The notes under the pieces: model-generated
Database searches by the model: none
Seen by the model: only the letters and a program-made list of their open reading frames with translations
What the model was told of the DNA's origin: nothing
DNA from: Montifringilla adamsi
Lineage: Eukaryota; Chordata; Aves; Passeriformes; Passeridae
Length of the DNA: 64,000 bases
NCBI GenBank assembly: GCA_017590115.1
Contig: JAGGNK010007448.1
Coordinates: 1,218,815 to 1,282,814 of the forward strand
Direction: 5' to 3'
Program-made: the position numbers and the translations under genes
Shown: positions 22,321-37,400 of the stretch, piece after piece
Layout of the letters: every line of letters starts with the position of its first letter
Position numbering within the stretch: the stretch's first letter is position 1

Positions 22321-23721
22321 AAGCATTTTTTGGATTCTCGAGGTGGGTTTTGTTCACTGAGCCCTTTGTTTGCCATTGCCTGGAGCCCTGCCTGGAGCCA
22401 GGCACCTGCTGGAGCTGCCAGCTCCGGTTCACCCGAGGGCTGTCCCCTTCCCTGGAGTCAGGCCTGGGGCAGCAGCGTTCCAAGGGCTAAAAATGGCTTG
22501 CCAAGGGATGCCATGATGCTGGCAGCGTGCCTGTCAGCTGCTCTGCATCCCCCACGAGCACCACCTGATGTTTTTATTCGGGGTTTCTATACGTGTAAGC
22601 CTTGAACCAAGAGGGGCCTTTCCTCATCCCCAAGCAGAAGCGATTCCCTGGGGTACGAGAGGCTCGATTCCAGCCCTGGACTGAACACAATTCCCCTTTG
22701 TTCCAAGTGTCCTGTGCACTGGGGTGCTCTTACAGAGTTTGGCTCCATATTAGAACATCTTAAGGGTCTTGAGTGTGTAAAATAGGTGAAACACTTCATG
22801 TTAAAGGTTTTCCAAAAGAACTGAGCCATCTCCCAGCTCTGTTACTGGGTGCTGGTGTAAAACTTTGTCCCCTGGATTCTGTGCTGGGAGCTGGAGCCGT
22901 GCCTCCAGGGGAACTCTGACCCCACTCTGTTCTCCAGAGAAAGTTTGGATGCAGGCTGAGGGTCAGAGAGTTTTACTGCCTGGGGAATCCCTCCTGGGAC
23001 GGACCAAGGCTGTTCCCCTGAGAGGGGTCCCATCCTCCTGCTGCTCCATCTCCCCGGGAAAGCCTTGCCCTGCCCAGGATACTCACAGGAATCCACCTGC
23101 TCTTTCAGAATCCCCTCTCAGCTCTGCTCCTGCCCACCTCCCTCAGGCTCAGCTCCCAAAAAACCACGCTCTTCAGCAGGAACTTTGCTTTGTCTCCCAG
23201 GGCACCCGAGCTCCTCTGCACAGGGTGTTCAGGGCATGTGGCCCTGTGTGAGCAGCCAGCAGTCCTTGGAGCTGCTCTGCACAAACAGTCCCTTGTTGGG
23301 GTCGTGCAGCTGCTCCTCTGCACTGCAGCCAAACACCTCGTCCCAGGAGAGCTCCCTTCCCACGGCCCCTTCCATCACATCCACCAGCAGCATGGTGGTG
23401 GGAATTGAACCCTCATGGAAATGTAGTTCTTAATGGGCTGATCACAGAATTATTACTAGATCTGCTAGAGAATAAAACATTGCTACAGAAGAAGCTTCAG
23501 CCATGAGATAGCTCATGATTGATTTATGTGTGAGTTTTGTTACCTCTGAGATCAGTTTTGCCCAACTCCGTGGTTTTCTTTATCCAGCAGTAAGTGGCCG
23601 CTGGAGTTGTTTAACTGTGAGTTGTGTGAGAACTTTAGAGCCCTGGATTGTCCTGTGCCTCCAGTGCCCCTGCTCTTCTGTAACTGCACCCTCACACTGC
23701 AGCCATAAATATGTGTTGTTA

Positions 23722-23805
23722 CATGGAATCATGGAATGGTTTGGGTTGGAAGGGACCTTAAAGATCACACAGAGCAGCTCTGTATCCTCTCCATACAAAA
23801 ACACA
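23722..23805 (-). mobile_element. CR1 LINE terminal fragment
   Basis: This short antisense CR1 3' terminus reads GGAATGGTTTGGGTTGGAAG followed by GGACCTTAAAGATCA. It lies inside ALAD intron 1. Confidence 0.8.
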
Positions 23806-24218
23806 ATATCTCAGCACTAAGGAAATGTAAAATGAATGAAGAATGACCCTCTTGGGGCTCAGGGAAAGGAGCCTGCGGAGGGTGAACATGATTCTGCTGG
23901 GGGAGGTTGTCAGTGGCTGGAAATGGGGGTTTCATACACAGAACTGGGGGGTTTGTGGGGAGGAGTCACCGACACCCCGTTAATGGGAAGGGTGAGCTGT
24001 GACTGCTGATGGGGGTCCTGCAGCACCCCAGGGTGCCCAGGGTTGGTGGGGTGGAGCTGCCTGGGCTGCAGCTCATGGCCTGGCACGGGACAGGGTCAGT
24101 CCTGCAGGGGCTCCTGGATCCCAGCCCCTCCTCACCTGTGCCAAGAGCAGCAGCTCACCAGGGCCCCGCTGGTTTGTTTTGGTGTTTCAGAGTCTCCTTC
24201 CCTGACAGCAGAGCCACC

Positions 24219-28651
<4,433 letters not shown>

Positions 28652-28671
28652 GTGCGACCATTGCGGCCCGG

Positions 28672-28755
28672 GCGGGTTCTCCGGGAGGGGAGGGAATTCC
28701 GGGAGGGGCGGGTTCTCCGGGAGGGGAGGGAATTCCGGGAGGGGCGGTGCTTCCG
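28672..28755. repeat. GC-rich direct repeat between ALAD and HDHD3
   Basis: A unit of about 37 bp (GCGGGTTCTCCGGGAGGGGA then GGGAATTCCGGGAGGG) is present twice in tandem, with a partial third copy. The EcoRI-like GGAATTCC palindromes recur. It sits 20 bp after the ALAD stop codon. Confidence 0.8.
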
Positions 28756-29215
28756 GGCAGCGGCGCAGGTGGGCCCCGGCACCGCGGCCCCCCAGCCCGT
28801 AGCCCCCGCGCACCGGGAGCTCGGCCCGGTGAGCACCGGTACCCCCCCGCACCTCCGAGACCCGCGGAGACACCGCGAGTCTGCACCTGCGTTCCAGCGG
28901 TGCTCCCTTCCCGAACACCCTCCCCAGACGCCCCGGCCGTGCCCCTGACCCCCAGCCCCGGTGCCCCAGCTCGCCCCGTCTGTGGCATCCACGTGGGGAG
29001 TGTCACTGCCCCGGCCTGGCAGACTTTGCCCCTGGCACTCGGAGCAGGGTTTGCCCTCCCTGCCGCGTCTCCGTGCTGACCCCAGAAGGGCCCTGAGCCC
29101 CGCCGCAAGGACACCGACGCTCGTACTGGAGTGGACAGAAGGCCAGGGTGCCCGCAGCCCTCGGATGTGACTGGCACCGCGGGGCTCGGCGGTGGCCCCG
29201 GGCGCTGCTGAGGCC

Positions 29216-29932
29216 ATGCTCAGGCTGCGCCTGCTGACGTGGGACGTGAAGGACACGCTGCTGCGGCTGCGGCAGCCCGTGGGCCAGAGCTACGCGGCCG
29301 AGGCCCGGGCCCAGGGGCTGCAGGTGCAGCCCGAGGCTCTGGGGCGCTCCTTCCGGGAGGTGTACGGAGCCCAGAGCCGTCGCTTCCCCAACTACGGCCA
29401 CGGCCAGGGGCTCAGCTCCCGGCAGTGGTGGCTGGATGTTGTCAAACAGAGCTTCAGGCTCTCGGGCGTGCAGGACGAGGCAGCCCTGACGAAGCTGGCA
29501 GAGAAGCTCTACCGCGACTACTGCAGCTCCAACACCTGGGAGGTGCTGCCGGGAGCCGCCGAGACCCTGAGCCGGTGCCGCCAGCTCGGCTTCCGCATGG
29601 AAGTCGTCTCCAACTTCGACAGCCGGCTGGAAGCCATCCTCTCGCAGTGCAACCTGCGGCACCACTTCGAGTTCGTGCTCACCTCCGAGGCCGCGGGCTT
29701 CGCCAAGCCGGACGGGAGGATCTTCGAGCAGGCGCTGCGGCTCGGCGGGGCCCGCCCCGAGCAGGCGGCTCACATCGGGGATGACTACAGCCGGGATTAC
29801 CGGGCGGCGCGGGCCGCGGGCATGCACAGCTTCCTGCTGCGGGCGGCCGGGCAGGGCGAGGGGCCGGAGGTGCCCCCCGAGCACGTCCTGCCCACGCTCA
29901 GCCACCTCCTGGCTCGCATCGAGAAGGAGTAG
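29216..29932 (+). CDS. HDHD3: HDHD3, haloacid dehalogenase-like hydrolase domain-containing 3
   Basis: This is a single-exon HAD-superfamily protein of 238 residues (human 251); its substrate is not established. The start at 29216 (MLRLRLLTWDVKD) aligns with the human RLLTWDVKDTLLRLR block; an upstream in-frame GTG at 29192 is not needed. HAD motif I is DVKDT (Asp10), where the second aspartate of the usual DxDxT is Lys12, as in human HDHD3. Motif II is the serine in VVSNFD, motif III the lysine in FAKPDGRIF, and motif IV the acidic pair in HIGDDYSRDY. The cap region contains FPNYGHGQGLSSRQWWLDVV. The gene is very GC-rich. It follows ALAD by 565 bp on the same strand, as in mammals, and ends at a canonical AATAAA 130 bp beyond the stop. 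Confidence 0.96.
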   Translation: MLRLRLLTWDVKDTLLRLRQPVGQSYAAEARAQGLQVQPEALGRSFREVYGAQSRRFPNYGHGQGLSSRQWWLDVVKQSFRLSGVQDEAALTKLAEKLYRDYCSSNTWEVLPGAAETLSRCRQLGFRMEVVSNFDSRLEAILSQCNLRHHFEFVLTSEAAGFAKPDGRIFEQALRLGGARPEQAAHIGDDYSRDYRAARAAGMHSFLLRAAGQGEGPEVPPEHVLPTLSHLLARIEKE

Positions 29933-30061
29933 CTGCGGTTCGGAGGGGGCCGGTGCTGCTGCCGAGTGCTGAACTGTCCTGACATGAGATTTCTTGCTGC
30001 CAGGTGGGCAGGGAAGAGCAGCAACTCTGAGCTGCCCATGGAGCAGGAGGAGTGTTCATGC

Positions 30062-30067
30062 AATAAA
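30062..30067 (+). terminator. HDHD3: HDHD3 poly(A) signal
   Basis: A canonical AATAAA lies 130 bp after the HDHD3 stop codon. A second AATAAA near 30507 could serve as an alternative. Confidence 0.75.
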
Positions 30068-30814
30068 ACACTTCTGATGCCCAGCAGCAGAGCAAATGTG
30101 TTTCATGGCTCTAAAAACACAGAAAAGGGTCAGCTGTGGTGTCTTCCCCTAACAGGGCTGGGACTGGGTCACTGCAGAGGTTCATTGTGGCAGGAGATGG
30201 AGAAAGATACTGAGACTTATCCCTTCTCAGTCACCCCGGGGACGGGCCCAAGTATTCCCCAGTGCAAGTGGTAGCCCTGTCCCAGGGAAGGTTTGCCCAC
30301 ACAGAGCACCCAGGGCACCCCTGCCCAGGCCCTGCACTCTCAGTGTACCCCAGCTTTGCCACCTCACCAACATCCCCCCCTTCCCAACAGCAGTCACAGG
30401 CAGGAGGTGCCTGCAGGTCTCCTGCTGTGGGCAAAACAGCCTGGAGCTGGACAGTTTCACTTAATGAATTTCCAGTTGACAAATTTTACTGATTTCGGTA
30501 GTGAGAAATAAAGATAATTTAAAACCCCTTTCTCTGGCTCAGCTCCAGGCCTACACCTCTCCTTCCTCCCTGCCTGCTGCCATCAGCTCCCCATGTTTGC
30601 ACCACGTTACACTCAAACCCCACTGCCATGGTACACTCAGTTTTGGTTTCTTTCTGCTGGTCTTTGCTTGTTCCTCTGCTTGGACATGGCCACAGCCCCT
30701 CAGCAGTGCCCCTGTCCCAGCATGGCTCCCCTACAGGGGACAGCCCCCTGTGCTGTACCTGCTCTGCAATGGGGCAGCTCTTGCCAAAAGCATCTCCAGC
30801 TGTGTCCCAATCAG

Positions 30815-31200
30815 GGAATCACAGACTCATTTCAGTTGGAAAAGACCTTTAGGATTGAGTCCAACTGTTCCCGCAACACTGCCTAGGCCACCATTAAACC
30901 ATGTTCTCAAGTGCCACATCCACAACACTTTTCAAACCCCTCCAGGGATGGTGACTCCATGACTGGCTTGGGTAGGTTGCGGCAGGGCCTGACCACCCTT
31001 CCAGTGAAGAAATTTTCTCCAGGATCCAACTTACACCTCTCCTGGCACAATCTGAAGCCATTTCCTCTTGTCCTTGCACTGTTGCTCGGGAGCAGAGCCT
31101 GGCCCCCCCCAGCTCCACCCTCCTGCCAAGGAGTTGTAGAGCACACTATGTCCCTTTCCACAGGCCTCCTCCCTCCACTTCTCCATACATATCTCTCACT
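30815..31200 (-). mobile_element. CR1 LINE 3' fragment
   Basis: This antisense copy runs from AATCACAGACTCATTTCAGT through the CCTCCAGGGATGGTGACTCC block to the GGAGTTGTAGAGCACACTAT region. It belongs to a different CR1 subfamily from the GGGACACC type. It lies between the converging HDHD3 and BSPRY genes. Confidence 0.85.
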
Positions 31201-31472
31201 ATTTCTCCTCTTTTTTCCAGCACACCAGCAGACTGGAAAGCTGCCTTTGGTGGGGCAGAAATCACACAATTCACCTAGGAGCAGCTGGCCCAGCCAGGCA
31301 TTACCAGACCCTCACCCCAGCACAGGGTGTAGGCTCTGGGACGAGAGGAAAGCTGCAGAAAACACGCCAAGAACAGGTGTAGTGTGAAGGCAGGTGTTGT
31401 CTGAAGGGTCCTGGACACAGCCCAGAGCACTGCCCAGGCTCCTTTCCCCTGGGCACTGCAGAGCACACACAG

Positions 31473-34400
31473 TCACACACGGCCGAGCGAGATGCTCTGG
31501 TGTGCCACGGCAAAGACAGGGTACACGGGCTCCAGGAAGGCCTGGCGGTGGGAGAAGAGGATGGCGCAGGAGTCGGGGTCGTAGAAGAGCAGCTCCCCCC
31601 CTGCAAAGTCCAGCAGGACCCCGATCTCTGCTGGGGCCTTGATCAGCTCCACGGGCTGGGGCTGCCCTGCATGCAGGAACCGGAATTCTTTGTCGTAGCG
31701 TGAGAACACCCAGGAGGCAGCATTGAAGCCCAGGCGGCCTTCGTTGGCAGAGCCCTTCCTGGGCACGGAGCTGTAGCAAACCCCCAGCTTGTAGGCACAG
31801 CTCTGCTCCACGCTGACCTTCCAGGCACACACCCCCGAGTGGAAAGGCGCAGTGGCCAAAGCATTGGGCCAGTGGTCAAACCGCTCGGGGCAGCCCGAGT
31901 CCACCTTTGCTTTCTTGGGGCTGAAGGTCAGGGTTCTCTTGTCTTCTGACAGGCTGAGGTGCGGGCTCAGGGTTTTCTCATCGATGTGAATCTCCTGTGA
32001 GCCTGCAAGAGAAGCCACATGATGAGCACTGATGCAGTGGCCACCACCTGAACCACCTGAGGTAGTCATAGCCAAAAGAAACACAAGCACAACCACCCTC
32101 TCCTCACACAGCACTCCTGGGGCCCCCTCTGCTCCCCAGGGTGACAGTGCTGGGGGCTCAGGCTGGGTGCCACAGCTTCTCCTCTCAGCCAGGGCCAGGA
32201 CAAGGCAGACATTCACCAAAGCCCAGACTCACCAGACACCTCTCCACCTTGCACTAAAGGCCCTGCTCATCCTCCTCTGACCCTGGCCTGACTCCCCACA
32301 AAACAGAACTCCACAGGTTTGGTTCACCCTAATTTTGGGAGAGATCCAAACCTAGTTCCTGTCCTCTCTCACCCCCATAGTGGGTGAGCAGAACCTGGCT
32401 GCTCCTCCCCCAGCCAGGGGAGCCAAGAGCCTGGCAAGGGCTGTGTGCAGAAAACCTGCAAAGCTGGAAAAACAGGACTGGAGAGGGCCGGGCAGGGAAA
32501 TCTCTTTCCTGCTACAAAGCCTCAGGTGCTGATCAACCCGCCCTGAGGTGCTGGGAGCAGCACAGGGAGCTGGCACCAGGCTTAGAGCTGAGCATGGCTG
32601 TGACTGGATCTGGTTTAGCTGTGAAAGAAAAGGGTGCCCAGCTGCACAAATCCAGCCAGTAGCAGCCCAGGGTGGCCAGAGGACACAGCACCCACTGTGG
32701 GTCTGCACTTCTTCAAAATCATGGAATCACAGGACTGTAGAGGCTGGAAAAGATCTCTAAGATCATGGTGCCCTGCCCTGGTTGCATTCTTCCCCCTGAG
32801 ACCCTTCTGTGGGTCTGCAGGCTGTAGAACTGCATAAGTGTGTCCTTCAGTCCCTAAATTTGTGAAGCAGGGGTGAGGTTGATGCTCAGTGGACTCATCT
32901 GCTCGAAGGGACCCAGTTCCTGCCAGCATGTGCCCCTCCTTGCCCTCACTTTATTCACTTTACATCTTAAACCACCATGGAAACAGGGCTGGAGGGGTGA
33001 CTCAGTGGCTCTGCCATTCCTGCCAGCAGCTCTACCCCATCATGCCAGCACCAGCCATTGCCCAACACCCTCTGCTCAGCATCCAGAGCACAGCACAATG
33101 AGCCCTTAAAGAACCAAAGGATGACCTCAACAGGGTCATGCCAGAGCCCAGTCTGCTCCAGGACCCAGGTCAGCATCCCTCTAGCAGCAATCAGCACCCA
33201 GCAGCAGCAGCAATGCTCCAGGGTTTCCTCAGGCTGCACCTGCCCAGGTGCTCCCTGGCAGATGAAGAGAGGCTGAATTATCCCTTTGCAAATCAGTGCC
33301 ATGCACCTGTGCACGTTAGGTAGGAGTTATTGCAAGCCAGAGTGAGCCCAAAGAGGAGCTGAAGCCAGCATTTCCTTCAGCAGGAGCTGTCAGCCTCATT
33401 CACCTGATGATTTATTTCCCCACACAGCAGCCAAAGCTGAGCTCTCCACAGGGTTCTGGGGCTGCCCACGCTGCTGGTGTGCAGGGTGGCTTTCCAGGAA
33501 GCCAGAGCTGCTCTGAATTCATAGAAAACACAGCAGCACCAGACTTAGTATCTTCCTCTGGCAGAAGAAGAGCACTAAACCTCCTGTTGTGCCACACACA
33601 GCTGACCTAGGGCTGCATCCTGGTGGTCCATGTGGGGAAACACCATCCCAGTGACAACCAACCACATTGTTTGCTGTGGAATTGCAGTTCCAGGGGAGCA
33701 TCTGAGGGAGGGGAAGTGCTGGCAAAATAACAGCAGAGTAATTCAGATCAGCAAATTTTGCCCCTCACACAAGTGTTTTGTAATGATTAAATCTGGATTT
33801 TCACATATAATTCTGATGAATGATTCCACTGGGAATTCATCTCACTCCCAAATCTATTTTCTCTGTGCCCTGTATCCGTCAGGGTGGCCCTGGGACATGA
33901 GGGATACTGGGACAATAAATTCCCATGGTTAACAGCTCTGGGAAGCACATTTGTGTGAGTTGCAGCACATCTGGCTTCTTTTAAAAATCCAAGTTCCCAT
34001 GAACTGAGATCCCTCCCAAAATTGTGCCAGATTTACATCATCTCGTGGTGTAAGGAAGAAGCTGCCAACACCAAAAAGAAGTGATACAGAAGCCTGGATG
34101 CCAGGTGAAGGCATCATAGGAATCATGTTTATTTTTGAGAGTGAAATAGAGGCCCTTTTGCAGCTGCTTTCCAAGTATTTTAGAGGTTATGGAGTGAACC
34201 ATCAAGGCTTGGAATTTTCTGTTTTCAAGCAAATAAACAAGACAGCCACCTGCTCACCTGCCTTTGGGAGAAGGGACCACAGAGTGACACTTTGCATTAC
34301 TGTGTCTTAAGGCAAGCTCAGACCACTGCTGTTAATATTAAATCTCTAAGGCTTGGTCCGGGGTGGCCTGGGGACTGATGAAATCCACAAGGATACACCA

Positions 34401-37400
34401 GGCATCCTCAGAATGCAGTAATATGTGAAATGCAACCACACACTCAAAAAAACCCAAACAGAATCAAATTCCTGTGTAATAAGTGCATCAGGACACCCAC
34501 CACAAGAATCAAATGCCCTAAGTCATTACATTTCACAAGGATACTGTTGGGAGAGGAATCCTTACAAAAACCCTGTCACAACAAAGAAAATTAGGGAAAG
34601 GCTTTCTGCTTGACTCCACAGCTCTGAACATTGAGAACCAGCTTGATTGATTCTTTCAGGAAGAATTTCTTCACTGAATGGGCTGTTAAATACTGGAAGG
34701 GACTGCCCAGGTGATGGAATAACCATCCCTGGAGGTGTCCAAGTCACAACTGGACCTGGCAGTTGTTCAGTGCTGGGTGACAAGGTGGTGATCACAGGTT
34801 GGATTGAATGGTCTTAGAGGTCTTTTCCAGCCTGAACAATTCTGGGGTTTTGTGACACTGTCAATGCACCACTGCAGGGGCTGGCATAGAATCACAGAGT
34901 GATTTGGGCTGGAAGGGACCCTAAAGATCACCTAGTCCCAACCCCCTGCAGGGACACTTTCCTCAACTGCCAGCACTCACAGATTCCAAAGGGGGAAATT
35001 AATCACAAAGGGAGAGCAACACCAGAGTTTGCAGTAGATAAACACATGATGGTAGTACTTGATAGGCATAGACTCTCAAGCTAATACTTAAAACCATGAG
35101 AGCAATAAAAGCCTGAAGTGCAGACTTTGGAGATGGGCCTGGAAACAGGGAAAAACTGGAAACAGCTCAGAATCACATCAAGATGAGCAGAAATCAGAAG
35201 TCTTACAGCAGCTTTGGAAAAACCACACTAGGGATTGTTCACAAGACAAATCACAAAGGATATTGCCATCTCTGAGAAACAAAAAATGCATTTGAAATAC
35301 TCTAACAACAGACTGAAACCCGAGTAAAAGCAAACATTTCACAACCAGCCATTCAAGCACATCACAGCCAGGGGAAAAATGTCTTTCCCTGCTTAACACA
35401 GCCAGCACCAACCAGGTAAACCAGTCCCAGAGCCTGTCAGTGGCCTGGCAAATGCCTCCAGTGCAGCCTCAGCTGTACAGCAGGGGCTGAGCCAGAGCAC
35501 AAACACCTCTAGAACCACCAGCTCATGCACAGCCACAACCTCAGCTTGTGATCAGAACACTGCTCCATCTACTCACTGCCCCCTGCACTGGGCAGTCTCA
35601 CAGACACCCCACAGAAGAAATCACCCTCTCAAAGTCCCCAGCAGCCTGTTTGTGACAGAGATTCCCACAGCAGCAACAGCTTCACTGCTGTCACCCACAG
35701 ACTCAGGAAACAGCAAAAGAAACCACACAACATTAAAGCCACAGAGCTGATAAAACACACAATCTTTTCAAACTCCAGTTCTTCCCTGAGCCACAACTGC
35801 TTGGAGGCACCCCCTACATCTCCCACAGCTGCTGCTGCCTCCCTGAATGGACTCCCAGAAACAAGCAGGGGCTGGGAGAGCAGAGGGGCAGGACACAGCT
35901 TGAGGAAATTTGGACACAGCATGAGGGTGTTTGTCTGGGCACAACACGAGTGAGGGTGCAGGAATCGCTGGAGCATGAGAGATCTGAGCAAGACACTGAC
36001 CTGTGAGGCAGCAGAGCACAGCACAGGCCCACAGTCGATGCAGCAGCGGACTCTGAACACAGGTCTGATTAAAGTTTAACTTCAGGGACTCCTGTGGCTC
36101 CAAGATTCCCTCCGCCACCTCCGTCCTAGCAAAGGAAAACAGGAGTTGTTTCAAAATACAATGATTTCTTGTGCTGGGAGGTGTCTAAAAGATTACAAGG
36201 AGGTATGGCAGAGGTTAAAGAGGAGCTCTGGCTGCAGAGAGACCACAGCAGGGGTGTCTGGGCCAGCTCTCACCCCGAGTGATACTTTCGGTTGGCTCTG
36301 CTTACAGTTCCTGGTGAAAGGGCTGCAGTGTTGTAAAACACATCCCAGCAGCCTGAGTCAACAGCTCCTCACTCAGCAGACACAGGGTAAATAAATGTGT
36401 CTGAGAGCAGCCATCAGGGTACCAGGGGAGCACAATGAACAGGCAGAGAATCAGATTTCCCTCTATTGCCACAGCCCCACAGTCTGGGCACAGAGGCTCC
36501 ACCCAGCACAGAGCCAGGGGTTTGCTGGCTCCTGTGGCCTGCAGAACTCCTGGTTGTGAGGACAGGCTGTGGCACAGGCTGCTGGGGATGTGCTGCAGCA
36601 CATTCCATACTCTCCACAGGCACAAATACCCCCACAGGCCCTCTGGGCAGCACAGTGTAGCCAGGGCCAGCACCCTCACAGCAGCCACAGAAATAAATGA
36701 CTTAAATAAAATGAAATAGATTAAATAAAAACACAGCCACCAAGGCGCTTCCTCCGGAAGGGCAGCCCAGTGTCAGTGATAGGGCTGTTGGGGACACTGG
36801 GACCTGCAACTGTCTCTCCCTGCCCATGCAGGGCTGGGGAGATGCTGTGCCAGCCACCTCCTACATGGAGCACAGACCATCCTACCTCCTCCAAAAGCTT
36901 GGCACAGCCTGCTCCATTCCCCAGCAAGCCCTGTGGGTTCCTAAGGAGCTGCAGAATTTCTCCCATAAGCAAGGACTGTTGATCTGGGAAAGCACATGGA
37001 GCATCTCCAGGTGCAGCACAGCACAAGGAGCAGAGACAAGAGGCCACGCTGGCATCTCTGTGCTCTGTCCTTGTTCAGAACAAAAGCAGCACGAGGGAAA
37101 AAAGAGGTATCACGGTGTGCCTGAGTCATGGCACACAGCACAGCAGCTGTGGGGATGCAGGTGTGGAGCAGGAGCAAGGTTAGGGAAAGGACCAGGAGCA
37201 GCCAGGTACTGACCTCTCGAAGATCTCTTGTTCTGCATGCTGGGGACAAGGAGAGAAAGAGTTATTAGAGCTTAAATCCCCACAGAAGACGCCCCAAACA
37301 CAGCAAACCCAGGACTCAGGGAGCAGTGTTCCCCTTCCTAAGGCAGAGAAGCCACCCCTCATCCCAACTCCAACCCTGGGGAGCAGCAAGAGCATCCAAC

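Noticed and set aside
29003..29905. 300-codon minus-strand open frame
   Set aside because: It is the complement of the HDHD3 coding region, open because of the very high GC at third positions.
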